Shown: positions 18,762 to 30,000, counted from the first letter of the stretch. The stretch is DNA of 64,000 bases from an uncultured SAR202 cluster bacterium (GCA_902620405.1 CACNIC010000001.1:62001-126000); one strand, 5' to 3'. Notes: generated by a model from the sequence alone, not told the origin. Translations and numbers: made by a program.

Positions 18762-19582
18762 TTTAATCCTAATAAAAATTTAGCATTTGAGGATGTTAAC
18801 TTCTGGATATTATCAGTCCCAATATTTTTTATTTCACTCAAAACTCTTGATGGGTTAAGGATAGGAAAATCACTACCGAATAATATTTTTTCTGCCCCAA
18901 TTATTTTTATTGAAACCTCAAATATATCTTTATTATATAGATAACTAGTTGCTGCAGTATCATAGTAAACATTTTGTGATAATTCTTTAACTTCTTTCAT
19001 TAATTCATAAAAAAATAATCCTCCTCCCCAATGAGATAAAATAATTTTATTTTCAGGAAAAAGCTTTATAAATTCATACATTTTGCTGAGTTCGACATTT
19101 CCTTTTCCAGGATAGATATGCCCAACTGGCTCAGAACAATGTATTGAAATTGGTAAATTTGAATTTAAGGCTATTTGCATTGTATCTTTCCAAATTTCAT
19201 AATCAGTCATTTCTAATTTTTGAACAGACGGATGAATTTCACCAATTCCCTTTGCTCCAAGAGATATACACCTTTCTAACTCATCGTTACTTTTTTTTCC
19301 AAATCTGGGATTTATTGAACAAAAGGGGATTAGTTGATTATTATTTTTAGAGCAATCCAAATTATAATCATTGCTCATTTTTAAAACCTCAAAATTTGTC
19401 CACCCATAACCCAAAATTACAGATTTAGAAATATTATGTTTAGACATATTTTCTAAAAGTTTAGAAAAATCTGAAGTTTTTTTACTTTTATCAAACATTT
19501 CCTTAAAAACTTCATCGTTTCCAAAGCTTTTAATTATGTTTTCAACCTGGTTTGGTAATATATGTGTATGAAAATCAATCAT
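18758..19582 (-). CDS. Amidohydrolase_2 (PF04909) family metal-dependent hydrolase
   Basis: A TIM-barrel metal hydrolase of 274 residues. The N-terminal DFHTH metal motif, SIHCSEP, ILSHWGGG and the late LFGSDFPIL with its catalytic Asp are all in the expected order. The family includes decarboxylases and sugar lactonases (fuconolactonase type). It is the first gene of an operon with an SDR and xylonate dehydratase, so a lactonase making the free sugar acid is a reasonable inference, though not shown. The start codon is 19 bases from the divergent DUF362 start. TAATAT at 19595-19590 lies seven bases upstream. Confidence 0.8.
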   Translation of the reverse strand: MIDFHTHILPNQVENIIKSFGNDEVFKEMFDKSKKTSDFSKLLENMSKHNISKSVILGYGWTNFEVLKMSNDYNLDCSKNNNQLIPFCSINPRFGKKSNDELERCISLGAKGIGEIHPSVQKLEMTDYEIWKDTMQIALNSNLPISIHCSEPVGHIYPGKGNVELSKMYEFIKLFPENKIILSHWGGGLFFYELMKEVKELSQNVYYDTAATSYLYNKDIFEVSIKIIGAEKILFGSDFPILNPSRVLSEIKNIGTDNIQKLTSSNAKFLLGLN

Positions 19583-19601
19583 AAAATAGATATTACTAGA
19601 T

Positions 19602-20690
19602 ATGAATAAATTTAATAATGGCGTTGTTTATGTAAAAAAAATAAGCCCTGAAACAATATTAGAGGATTATTCATGGCTAATAGATAAGGCCAAACTAAAT
19701 GATAATTTTGAAAAAGATATCACAACTTTTCTTAAAGTAAATATTTCTTGGGACAGATATTATCCTGGTTGCTCCTCTGCGCCATGGCAAATAGAAGGGG
19801 TTGCGGATAAATTATTGAAGCTAGGTTATAAAAATTTAATTGCAGCTCATAACGGAACTGTTGTTGTAGACCCTGAAAGAGGTAGGATTGAAAATAAACA
19901 TAAGGCTGTTGAGGATAAATACAATATTCCACATGTGCTTGTTGATTCTCCAGAAACTGAGGCAGTTGCATATCAACCTAAAAGTAGACTTTTAGTTTTA
20001 GATAAAATATTTCCTGACGGAATAATGATTCCAAAAGTATTTTATGGAAGCAATGTTATCCACCTCCCAACAATGAAAACTCATGTTTTTACTACCATGA
20101 CAGGTGCATTGAAAAATGCTTTTGGGGGATTATTAAATCAAAACAGGCACTGGACTCATTCGGATATACATGAGACCTTAGTTGATTTATTAAAAATACA
20201 ACACGATATCCATGATAATATTTTTGCTATTTCAGATGGTGCTTTTTCTGGGGATGGTCCTGGTCCAAGGGCAATGAGAATAAATGAAAAGAATATTATT
20301 GTTGGGGGCTATGACCAAGTAGCAGTGGATGCAGTTGTTTCAAAACTTATGGGATTTGATCCACTAAAAATAAAAAAACTAAAGATTGCGGAAGAGTTTT
20401 CATTAGGCGTGGCAAACCCTAAAAACATAAAAATTGTTGGCGAAGATATATCAAAAATAAATTGGAATTATTCATCTAATGAAAATACTTTTGCTAGCAA
20501 AGGGCAAAAATTTATTTATTGGGGGCCTTTAAAGCCGTTAGAAAAAATATTGTTAAGAAGTAAAATTTCACCTTGGGCTTTTTTTGCCTCTGATTTATAT
20601 CATAATAAATATTGGTTAAGGTTCATTGGAAAAAAAAGAATTAAAAAGGCGATGAAAACAAGGTGGGGGAAATTTTTCCAAAAATATTAA
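19602..20690 (+). CDS. DUF362 family protein
   Basis: A 362-residue soluble protein of the DUF362 family, whose function is not established. Recognisable parts are KVNISWDRYYPGCSS near the start, the central HLPTMKTHVFTTMTGALKNAFGG with the conserved K-T-H, and ISDGAFSGDGPGPR followed by VAVDAVVSKLMGFDP. There is no attached ferredoxin domain, unlike some family members. It diverges from the amidohydrolase operon with 19 bases between the start codons. Its stop shares TTAA with proA on the other strand. Confidence 0.8.
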   Translation: MNKFNNGVVYVKKISPETILEDYSWLIDKAKLNDNFEKDITTFLKVNISWDRYYPGCSSAPWQIEGVADKLLKLGYKNLIAAHNGTVVVDPERGRIENKHKAVEDKYNIPHVLVDSPETEAVAYQPKSRLLVLDKIFPDGIMIPKVFYGSNVIHLPTMKTHVFTTMTGALKNAFGGLLNQNRHWTHSDIHETLVDLLKIQHDIHDNIFAISDGAFSGDGPGPRAMRINEKNIIVGGYDQVAVDAVVSKLMGFDPLKIKKLKIAEEFSLGVANPKNIKIVGEDISKINWNYSSNENTFASKGQKFIYWGPLKPLEKILLRSKISPWAFFASDLYHNKYWLRFIGKKRIKKAMKTRWGKFFQKY

Positions 20691-21940
20691 TCTCTTATGT
20701 GCCCTTTCCCTTTAATTAGCCACTTATAAGTAGTTATCTCTTCTAATCCTAACGGGCCCCTTGGAGAGACTTTAGTTGTACTTATTGCTATTTCAGAACC
20801 TAAGCCAATTTCTCCACCATCATTAAACCTTGTTGAGGCATTAACAGTAACCGCTGAAGAGTTAACTCTTTGCACAAATGTATTTATATTTTTATTAATA
20901 TTTGAAATTATTCCATCTGTGTGACCAAAGCTATATTCATCAATATGATTTATAGCATCATCAACAGACTTAACGCTTTTAATAGAAACAATCAAATCTA
21001 AAAACTCTTTACCCCAATCTTCATCATTAGCTTTTCTAATTAACCTTGTTGAGTTAGCATTTTTTATTGATTTAAAAAGTTTTGAATCCAATCTTGCCTG
21101 GACACCATTTTTATTTAATTCTGAAATTATTTTTGGTAGCAAATTATTTAATTGTTTTTCATGAATCAATATTGTGTCTAGTGCATTGCAAACGCTAGGA
21201 GCTTGAAGCTTAGCATTAATTATAATTGGTAAAACGTTTTCATAATCTAATTTTTCATCAATATATAAATGGCACACTCCAATTCCACCAAATATTGCTC
21301 TCATTTTGGCATTTTTTGAAACATTTTCAACAAGCTTTTTTCCTCCTCTTGGTATTACTAAATCAATATATTTGTCAAGAGAAAGCAATTCATTAATATA
21401 TTTTCTGTTTGGATCTTTTATATATTGAATACAATTTTTGCTGACACCATTTTGTTCTAATGTTTTTTGTATTATATTTATTAGGATCGAATTAGTATTT
21501 AATGATTCCTTGCCTCCTCTCAAAATTGCAACATTTCCTGATTTAATGCACAGGGAAGTTATATCGATAGTTACATTTGGACGACTTTCATAAATTGCAC
21601 AAATTACTCCTATCGGAGTTACTTTCTTAATTATTTTTAATCCATCTTTTCTAATATATTCTTCAGAACCACTAAGAGGGTCATTTAATTTTTTAACATT
21701 TTTAATAGACTTGATTATATTTTTTAGTTTTTGGTCATTTATAATTAGCCTATCTTTAAGCTCTTTAGAAAGAGTTTTATTTTTATTTAAATCTCTTTTA
21801 TTAGAACTAAATATTTCCTCTTTTCTTTCATCTAAATTTTTTGATAAATCTTCAAGAATTTTATTTCTTTTTGAATTTGAAAGACCAGCTAAGTCACCAG
21901 CAGATTTTTTTGCAGATTTACATATTTTTATTAAGTGCAT
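20687..21940 (-). CDS. proA: Glutamate-5-semialdehyde dehydrogenase (gamma-glutamyl phosphate reductase)
   Basis: Second step of proline synthesis: reduces gamma-glutamyl phosphate to glutamate-5-semialdehyde with NADPH. The 417-residue ALDH-fold protein has SKRNKILEDLSKNL at the N-terminus, IYESRPNVTIDI, LRGGKES and the catalytic Cys in APSVCNALDT. The late GPLGLEEITTYKW is the classic ProA ending. It follows proB with a two-base gap, forming the usual proBA operon, and ends head-on at the DUF362 gene. Confidence 0.96.
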   Translation of the reverse strand: MHLIKICKSAKKSAGDLAGLSNSKRNKILEDLSKNLDERKEEIFSSNKRDLNKNKTLSKELKDRLIINDQKLKNIIKSIKNVKKLNDPLSGSEEYIRKDGLKIIKKVTPIGVICAIYESRPNVTIDITSLCIKSGNVAILRGGKESLNTNSILINIIQKTLEQNGVSKNCIQYIKDPNRKYINELLSLDKYIDLVIPRGGKKLVENVSKNAKMRAIFGGIGVCHLYIDEKLDYENVLPIIINAKLQAPSVCNALDTILIHEKQLNNLLPKIISELNKNGVQARLDSKLFKSIKNANSTRLIRKANDEDWGKEFLDLIVSIKSVKSVDDAINHIDEYSFGHTDGIISNINKNINTFVQRVNSSAVTVNASTRFNDGGEIGLGSEIAISTTKVSPRGPLGLEEITTYKWLIKGKGHIRD

Positions 21941-21942
21941 AA

Positions 21943-23061
21943 TTAATTATTCTCTAAAAAAACAAAATTGTTTCTATGTATTATTTCATCTCCATGGTTT
22001 ACTAACAAAATATTTTTTAGTTCCTTAGAGTCTTTTCCAACCAGTCTATATAAATCCTCAGAATCATAATTTGATATACCAAAGCCAATTTGATATTCCT
22101 TAAGATTTTCAACAACAACAATATCGCCCCGTTTAAATGTACCTACTAATTTATTAATGCCTACCGAAAGTAAGCTTGCCCCATTATTTATCAGGGCGTT
22201 TGATGCCCCATCGTCTACTACTATAGTTCCTTTACTTTCAGATAACCCTGTAATTAACCATCTTTTTTTTGCTTCTTTTTTTTGGTTACTTGGAATAAAT
22301 TTAGTACCAATTTCTTCAGAATTAATTATTCTAAAAATAGTATTATCAAATTCTACATTTGAAATAGAGCATCTGATCCCTGACTCCATGCAAATTTTAG
22401 CAGCCTCGATTTTACTTTTCATTCCACCAGACCCAATATTGTCTCCTGGAGAAGAAGCATATGAAGCAATTTCATTATCTATCTTTTCAACTTTTTTTAT
22501 AATTTTTGAATTTGTATTTTTATTAGGGTCAGATGTATAAAGACCCTTAGTTTTACCAAACAAAATTAATTGGTCAGCATCAATAGCATTTGCGACAATA
22601 GCTGCTAACCTGTCATTATCTCCATAAAATTTTCCTTCAATTTCCATTGTAGAAACAACATCATTTTCATTTATAATTGGTATTACATTGTATGAATATA
22701 GTTCTTCAAGGGCGTTTCTAATATTTAGGTAGGCTAATCTTGAATTAAAATTATCTCTTCCTGCCAATACTTGAGCACACTCTATATTGTGCAAGTTAAA
22801 AAACGATTTATATTTATTCATTAAATAAACTTGTCCAATCGATGAAAGAGCTTGCTTACTTGAAGTTGTCCCATCTTGACTCTTTTGTATAGTGATATGT
22901 TTTTTTGCAAGGGCAACAGCACCAGAAGAAACAATAGTGAATGAGAAACCTTTTGACTTAAGGCTTACAATTTCATTCAGAATATTACTAAGATAATTTG
23001 AATTACCTTCCTCATCATCTAATATAATCTGAGAACCAATTTTTATTACAATTCTTTTCAT
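21943..23061 (-). CDS. proB: Glutamate 5-kinase with PUA domain
   Basis: Phosphorylates glutamate as the first step of proline synthesis. The N-terminal amino acid kinase domain shows VIKIGSQI, VSSGAVALAKK, the NENDVVST loop and the GSGGMKSKIEAA motif. A C-terminal PUA domain (about residues 270-360, with DDGASNALINNGASLL) completes the full-length form at 372 residues. It is the first gene of proBA. A palindromic GATTATAATC lies 10 bases upstream of the ATG, so the leader is predicted to be only a few bases long. Confidence 0.96.
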   Translation of the reverse strand: MKRIVIKIGSQIILDDEEGNSNYLSNILNEIVSLKSKGFSFTIVSSGAVALAKKHITIQKSQDGTTSSKQALSSIGQVYLMNKYKSFFNLHNIECAQVLAGRDNFNSRLAYLNIRNALEELYSYNVIPIINENDVVSTMEIEGKFYGDNDRLAAIVANAIDADQLILFGKTKGLYTSDPNKNTNSKIIKKVEKIDNEIASYASSPGDNIGSGGMKSKIEAAKICMESGIRCSISNVEFDNTIFRIINSEEIGTKFIPSNQKKEAKKRWLITGLSESKGTIVVDDGASNALINNGASLLSVGINKLVGTFKRGDIVVVENLKEYQIGFGISNYDSEDLYRLVGKDSKELKNILLVNHGDEIIHRNNFVFLENN

Positions 23062-23070
23062 TTTATTTTT

Positions 23071-23080
23071 GATTATAATC
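23071..23080. promoter_or_regulatory. Palindromic -10 element shared by proB and mfd
   Basis: GATTATAATC is a perfect palindrome, so it presents TATAAT on both strands. It could serve divergent transcription of proBA (minus) and mfd (plus). I see no convincing -35 on either side. Confidence 0.45.
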
Positions 23081-23125
23081 TAGAGTATATTTATAAGTTG
23101 TGATAAGTCCAAGCTGATAAAAAAA

Positions 23126-26100
23126 TTGAGTTCAAAGATATTAACAAAAAAAAATTTAATAGATAATATTTTATCTTCCTTAAATATTGATTTTCAAAAA
23201 AGTAAGTTATCAAATCTAATTAAATTAGATGGCAAAAAAACAATTTATACATCAACCGAATCTACTCCATTTTTATTAAGCCTGATTGGGAATCAAATAA
23301 ATGATCAAGTTTTTGTGGTTGTTGAAAATAATGAAATTGCAAAAAAAATATTTCAAGATTGTCAAAGTTTTTTAGGGGCAGGATACCCCATTTTTTATAT
23401 TCCTGAAATCGAGACACACCCTATGAGTGGACTTGAAAAAAACTCAATTTCTTTAGCAGAAAGGAATGATGCATTATCAAGAGTAATTGAATTAAATGGG
23501 AAGTCTTCATTAATATTCCTTTCAGCTTTTTCACTAGCTCAAAAAATACCAGAAAAAAAATACTTTTATAATAGTCTTTTTGATTTGAAAGTAGGTCAAA
23601 ATTTAGAAATAAGTAAGTTAATAAATGAATTGATTAAGTACGGATACAAAAGAACTCATACAGTTGAAAGTTTAGGTGAATTTTCAGTTAGAGGAAGTTT
23701 AATTGATATTTTTTCTGCAGGCCAAGAATTGCCAATAAGAGTCGATTTTTATGAAGATTTTATTGATGATATAAGAGTGTTTGACCCAGTTACACAAAGA
23801 ACTGTTGGCAGGAAAAATAATTTAATTATTAGAGCAATTGATTATCAGAATATAAATAATATTTCAGAAGGGAGTGTTAGTGATTTAATTGAAAGCTCTG
23901 CATGTTTTGTGCAGATTAACCCAAAGTCTTCATGGCATTTAGTTAATCAGTACAAACTAAGATACACCAAAAAAAACATAGATGATTTTTTATTTGATTT
24001 GGAAGAAATTGATAGAAAACTAAAAAAATTTAAAAATAAAATTTATTTTGAAAATTTAAAAATTGAAAATAAATTGCCAAGCAATTATATAGATATAAAA
24101 AAAATAGACCTGCCAAAAATTAATATTTCACCAACGAATCCAATTAAAAGTAGTGTTGAAAGCATTAAGGAATTATCAAAAAAGTTTTTACTTTCTGTAT
24201 CATCAACAACAAATGAAAGGCTCAAAAAAGAGATAGTAGGCAATGAAAATGTTTTATTTAATAATGAAAATTTAAATTACTCATTCGCTCTAAAAATTTT
24301 TGATAATAATTTTTTATTCCTGGGTGACAAAGAGTTGTTTGGATATAATTTTAGAAGCCGAAAATCAGTAAATAGATCACAAAGTTTAAATAATGAGAAA
24401 ATTTTTGAAATAAATTCATTTGTCGTTCATGAGGATCACGGAGTAGCAAAATTTAAAGGGATCACTAAACTTATTAATCATTTTGATAAAGAATATTTAG
24501 AACTGGAATTTGCTGAAAAGGATAAACTCTTTGTGCCTGCTGAACAGATTTCTAAAATTGATATTTATAAAGGTGGAGAAAACAATTTACCGACACTTCA
24601 TAGGCTCCACGGAAAAGAATGGGAAAGACAAAAAAATAAGGCAAAAAAATCTACAGAAATATTGGCATCTGAATTACTTTTTACTCATTCTAAAAGAGTT
24701 AATACGGGCGGCTTTTCTCACAAAAAAAATAATGATTGGCAGATAACACTAGAAAGAAGTTTTCCTTATAAGGAAACTGGTGATCAGGAAAAATCCATTA
24801 AAGAGATTTATGCCGATATGGAAAAAAGTACACCAATGGATAGATTGCTTTGCGGAGATGTTGGTTTTGGAAAAACAGAACTAGCAATAAGAGCAAGTTT
24901 TAAGGCAATTCAAAGCGGGAAACAAGTGGCAATATTAGTTCCAACAACAATTTTAGCTGAACAACATTTTGAAACTTTTAAATCAAGACTTAACCAATTT
25001 CCAGTAAACATTGGATGTTTAAACAGGCTAAGAGGAAACAAAAAAATTAATGAAACAAAAAAATTATTGAAGTCAGGTAAATTGGATATCTGTATAGGTA
25101 CGCATAAGATGCTTCAAGATAGCCTGGAATTTAAAGATCTAGGCTTATTTGTAATTGATGAAGAACATAAGTTTGGAGTAAAACAAAAAGAAATTTTAAA
25201 AAAATATCGATTGAATGTAGACATTCTCTCTCTAAGTGCCACTCCTATACCAAGGACAATGAATTTAGCATTATCAGGGGTAAAAGATTTGAGCTCTCTA
25301 GAAATACCTCCTTTTGATAGAAGGGCAGTAAAAACGTATGTAATTGAAGAAGATGAAAAATTATTTAGAGAGATAATTCTTAGAGAAAAAGATAGAAATG
25401 GTCAAGTTTTTATTGTGTATAACAGAGTAAAAAAAATCAAAAAAATCGAAAATTTTTTTAAAAATATTGTTCCTGAAGTTTCATGTAGATTTGCTCATGG
25501 GAGAATGGATCCAAAAAAATTAGCTGATGTCATAAATAAATTTTCTAATAAAGAAATAGATGTATTGATTTCAACAACAATTATCGAATCTGGGTTAGAT
25601 ATGCCTGATGCAAATACAGTTATTATTATGAATCCTCAGCAGATGGGTCTTGCCCAGTTGTATCAATTAAGAGGAAGAGTCGGAAGGTCAGAAACTCAAG
25701 CTTATGCTTATTTGGTTGTCCCGAAAGATTCAGCACTAAATACCGAAACTGAAAAAAGGTTAGACGCAATGACAAGGTATCAGTATTTAGGCGCAGGAAA
25801 AGACATCGCTCTTAGAGATATGGAAATAAGAGGTGTTGGAAATATATTAGGGAAAGAGCAAAGTGGAAATGTAAATTCAATTGGATTAAATTTATTTATG
25901 AAATTCCTTAAAAATGCAGTAGATAAAAAAAGAAATTTTAAAGAAGTAGATGAGGTTGAGTTGCCAGTTTTTGAATTAGATGAAAACATGGGAATTCCAG
26001 AAAGTTTTATTCCAGACATCGAGACAAGGTTGCAAATTTATCAGGAAATGTCACTTGTATATCAAATAAGCAATTTAGAAGATTTAAAAGAAATTTATGA

Positions 26101-26392
26101 AGATAGATTTGGGGGACTTCCAGAACCTTTTCTAAATTTATTCAAATACCAACAAATAAAAATATTGGCTTACAAGATAGGTGTTAAAAATTTAAACCTT
26201 AACGAAAAAAATTGTGTGATTAAATTTGATTTTGAAGTCTTTGGGCTAACAAACTTAATTAAAAAACTAACTAAATACGATTTAAAAATTAATGGAAACA
26301 ATATTAGAATTTTTGGTGGTATAAATATCGAAGAATTGTATGATTTTCTCACTAGAATTTTTGAATTAAAATCCAATCTAATTACAAATTAA
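23126..26392 (+). CDS. mfd: Transcription-repair coupling factor Mfd
   Basis: Removes RNA polymerase stalled at lesions and recruits excision repair. At 1088 residues it has the full domain order. The N-terminal UvrB-homology region contains YIPEIETHPMSGLEKNS. The RNA-polymerase-interacting CarD-like domain starts at FVVHEDHGVAKFKGI. The RecG-like helicase has CGDVGFGKTE (Walker A), IDEEHKFGV, LSATPIPRTMNLAL and LRGRVGRSE. A C-terminal TRCF domain follows. The only in-frame start that fits is TTG at 23126; a stop lies upstream at 23081. There is no obvious ribosome site. Confidence 0.97.
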   Translation: MSSKILTKKNLIDNILSSLNIDFQKSKLSNLIKLDGKKTIYTSTESTPFLLSLIGNQINDQVFVVVENNEIAKKIFQDCQSFLGAGYPIFYIPEIETHPMSGLEKNSISLAERNDALSRVIELNGKSSLIFLSAFSLAQKIPEKKYFYNSLFDLKVGQNLEISKLINELIKYGYKRTHTVESLGEFSVRGSLIDIFSAGQELPIRVDFYEDFIDDIRVFDPVTQRTVGRKNNLIIRAIDYQNINNISEGSVSDLIESSACFVQINPKSSWHLVNQYKLRYTKKNIDDFLFDLEEIDRKLKKFKNKIYFENLKIENKLPSNYIDIKKIDLPKINISPTNPIKSSVESIKELSKKFLLSVSSTTNERLKKEIVGNENVLFNNENLNYSFALKIFDNNFLFLGDKELFGYNFRSRKSVNRSQSLNNEKIFEINSFVVHEDHGVAKFKGITKLINHFDKEYLELEFAEKDKLFVPAEQISKIDIYKGGENNLPTLHRLHGKEWERQKNKAKKSTEILASELLFTHSKRVNTGGFSHKKNNDWQITLERSFPYKETGDQEKSIKEIYADMEKSTPMDRLLCGDVGFGKTELAIRASFKAIQSGKQVAILVPTTILAEQHFETFKSRLNQFPVNIGCLNRLRGNKKINETKKLLKSGKLDICIGTHKMLQDSLEFKDLGLFVIDEEHKFGVKQKEILKKYRLNVDILSLSATPIPRTMNLALSGVKDLSSLEIPPFDRRAVKTYVIEEDEKLFREIILREKDRNGQVFIVYNRVKKIKKIENFFKNIVPEVSCRFAHGRMDPKKLADVINKFSNKEIDVLISTTIIESGLDMPDANTVIIMNPQQMGLAQLYQLRGRVGRSETQAYAYLVVPKDSALNTETEKRLDAMTRYQYLGAGKDIALRDMEIRGVGNILGKEQSGNVNSIGLNLFMKFLKNAVDKKRNFKEVDEVELPVFELDENMGIPESFIPDIETRLQIYQEMSLVYQISNLEDLKEIYEDRFGGLPEPFLNLFKYQQIKILAYKIGVKNLNLNEKNCVIKFDFEVFGLTNLIKKLTKYDLKINGNNIRIFGGINIEELYDFLTRIFELKSNLITN

Positions 26393-27089
26393 TTACGTCA
26401 ATCAATTCATTTAAATTATTGATGACTACACAATCTTTATATTCTGAGTATAAATTCTCTCTATCAATCAATATAGGTTTAATATTTGCATTTTGAGCAC
26501 CTATTATATCTGTATCAATTTGATCTCCAACAAATACACAGCTTTGAGCATTTATTTTCATAATTTTTAAACAATGATCAAAAATTTTTTTTGAAGGTTT
26601 TGATGCACCAGCATCTTTTGAGGTAATTACATGGTCTATTAAATTAGGTAAATTTAATGATTTTGATAAAGAGTTTCCATCTGAGTCAAAATTTGTAATT
26701 ATCCCTGTTGAAAAATTTCTATTCTTTAACTTACTTAAAATACTTTCAGCATCATCAAAAAGCTTTAAAGAGCTTTTGGTATTTTTTACAAAATTCCATA
26801 AGATAGATGACTCTTTATCAGTAATTTTATGGCCAGCATAATTAAATAGAGTTCTTTCGTAATCAGAATAAAATAAGTCTTTTTCCTTTTCTTTCATCAA
26901 GTGCATAGAGTTTTTAGATGTTTCTTTTGCAAACCATATATCTGCTTTATTAAGGGCCTCAATAATTACTTCTTTTGAAATATTTAATCCGATTTGTTTT
27001 GCTGCATTTATTTGAGTCGTTTCTCTCTCTGGATCAAATCTATATAAGGTGTTAAACATATCAAAAATTATGTGCGTAACTTTACTCAT
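26382..27089 (-). CDS. HAD-superfamily hydrolase
   Basis: A 235-residue haloacid-dehalogenase-like hydrolase. Motif I is FDMFNTLY: the nucleophile Asp is present, but the position two residues later is Phe rather than Asp, as in haloacid dehalogenases and some YjjG-type phosphatases. Motif II is IITNFDSDG, the motif III lysine is in GASKPSKKIF, and motif IV is VGDQIDTDIIGA. It overlaps the DUF2298 gene by ATGA, and its 3' end overlaps mfd by 11 bases on the opposite strand. The substrate is unknown. Confidence 0.85.
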   Translation of the reverse strand: MSKVTHIIFDMFNTLYRFDPERETTQINAAKQIGLNISKEVIIEALNKADIWFAKETSKNSMHLMKEKEKDLFYSDYERTLFNYAGHKITDKESSILWNFVKNTKSSLKLFDDAESILSKLKNRNFSTGIITNFDSDGNSLSKSLNLPNLIDHVITSKDAGASKPSKKIFDHCLKIMKINAQSCVFVGDQIDTDIIGAQNANIKPILIDRENLYSEYKDCVVINNLNELIDVINL

Positions 27090-30000
27090 TTAATCGCCTT
27101 GAAAATTGTTGTTTGGTCGTTTTTATAGATTTCCTTAAATACATTATCGAATGTTTCTATTTTATTTATACCAGATGATGGGTATTTATTTCTTTCAAGG
27201 CTTCCAATAACAACTAAATCAATATTATATTTTTCAATAATTTCAACCTTTCTTTTTAAGTTATCTGTAGAATAAAATTCGTCAATATCATTTATCCTAT
27301 TGTTGATCAATGATCTGTCATAACCTCTCTGCTGAACTTGATGCCAATCCCAACCAATGACAGTTGGAAGACCAGTATAAATTGAATATCTTGAAGCCCA
27401 AGAATACAAAGGTCCATTTCCTTCAACAATTGTTGATACATCAGCAACATTTTCTTTAATCCATTTTATTGCATCATAATCATAGGACAGATCAATTTCT
27501 CCATTAGGCCCACTGTAAATATTTTCTTCTAAAAATTTAGATCCGTTTAAAGTAATGTCTGTTTTGCTAAACCTGTCATTTAATCTGTCATATGTGCCAA
27601 AAATTGGATAAATAATTCCTGAAATTAACAATATTGATAAAAGAGGGAAGAATAAAATTTTCCTAAATTTGACGCTATTATATTTATAAGCCATAAAAAG
27701 GAGATAACAAGAAGAAATTGATATCAATATCCATATTTGTAAATGAAATTTAAAAAAAGTATTCATCCTTCCAATGTCATTTTCAATTTTAAAATTTTCA
27801 ACAAATATAATGAAAAATATACCTGCAATTAAAATACTAAAAAATGAATTTTTGTAATTATCTTTTTTTAAATTTTTTATGAATTCTTTTCTAAGGCTAG
27901 AGATAAAAAATATTAATATAATTAATATGAAAATTAAGTAAATTTCAATGAAGTCATAAAATCTCGTAGAAAACTCAGAAATTTCAAAACTTGAAACAGG
28001 AGAAATAAAATTAATATGAAAAGGTAAGAAAAATAAATAGCTAAAAAATATAATCATTGAGGAATAAATTATTGATTTTATTATCGGTAATTCACTAAAT
28101 TGTTTAAAAAATAGAAATGTAAATATATTAAGTAAAATAAATATTACAGGAACTGTCCAAGTGTTAGTTGCCCATAATGCTCCAAATAATAATGAAATTA
28201 TTAACCCAGAAGAAATTAAAAATTTAGTTAAATTTAAACCATTAACTTTATTTTTAAATATTACTACTAACAAATTTATGAAAAGTATAAATATTGGAAT
28301 AGAAATCATATGAGGATGTAAGTCAGAAAAAAGAAATGAAAAAAATGGAAATTCGCTAATTTCATAGCCAATTGATTCTGCAGGAAAAACCCTAGACGGA
28401 CTCCAGAAATCAATATTAAAAAACTCAGTGTAATTTGAGTTAATAATTTTATTTTTTATCTGCATTAAAGGTTGCATATTGCCCATTAAAAGAACCATAA
28501 ATATTAACAAAAATGAAAATTTTCTATTTTTTTTAAATATGATTTCAGAGAAAGCAAAAAGGGTAGTTACTGATAGAGCAAATACAGTACATACCGCCAA
28601 GTTAAAACCAATAAAAGTATTGATTTGGCTAAGCGCAATTAAATTACTAAAAATCCATAAACCATAATAATAATAATTCATTGATGCACCTGAAAACCAG
28701 GGGTCAAAAGGTGGAAAATTCTTTGAATTTAACAGGGCTGATAAATACGATATTTCCATAGGCTTTTCACCACCTCTAAATGGATGCCATAAGTCTGGAT
28801 TAAAAGATCTTATTATTGCAAATGTCAAAAATGAAAATAAGAAAATAAATTCAAATTTTAGTATTTCTTTAAAATTATTTCTTAAAAAACTTATAAATTT
28901 TTCTTGATTTCTAAAGAATATTATCCCTGAAGCAAGCAGCGGAAATATTAATGATAAATATATGCCTAATAATGTAAATTCAAATAAATTAATTGAAACT
29001 AAAATCCATGTAAAATATGTAGAAAATAAAATAGAAATTATTTTAATATGCCCATTAAAATTAAAATTAATTGATCCAAAAAATTTCCATAAAATAGGTA
29101 AATAAATTAAAGAAATTATGTTTAATATAAATAGCCACAATATTGTTGAAATTATTGAATTACTATTTTGAAAAATACCTTTATATAAAGTATTTTGTTC
29201 TACATTAACTGTTCTTACGAAAGCAGTGCTTTCATGTTCAATTTGCATAATTTCATCAAAAATTTCTTGAGAAGTTAAATTTTTCGAATTTTTAAAAATA
29301 AATATTTCTGGACGATCATAAACATTAAAACTTTCGTCAGTCCATCCCAAGTTAATATTAAATTTAGATTTATTTTCTTTTTCAAAATTTAAATTTTTAA
29401 CCCTATTAAAAGGGTCAGAAAAATAAGTAACTCCTAAAAATTCTAGATCTTTAGATTGATTTTTTAATAATTCAAAACCAAGACTGCCGTCAAAAAGTTT
29501 GTAATAATAATTTGTAGAAAGCGGGTATCTTTCATCTAATCTAGGTATGGTTCCAAAAAGCCTTTTACTTGAAATGAACATACCATCGCTGTTTGATAAA
29601 GTAGTCGATATTTTTTGTATTTTAGATGTTGAGTCATAATCATATAATGGAATTTCTTTGATAATAAAGTTATTTTTAAAAGGTAATGACTCATCCCAAT
29701 GTTCTTTAACCAGCATGCTTCCACTAATGAAATTATTATCAATATATTTTGCAGCAATATTTGCATTATGTTCTGAGCTACCAATCAATATGTAGCTCAT
29801 AAAATAATGAAGAATCCCGATAAGAAATAATGAGAATATAAATAAGGAAATTTTTTTAAACTTTAAGTAATAATTTTCAAATAGGGACATTAAAGTATAA
29901 GAATTAAAAATTAATATTATTGGAATTAGAGGGAAAAGGTACCTTATAAACTTTGTATGTATGAATCCATAAAATAAAAAGTAAGATGCTACCCAAGAAA

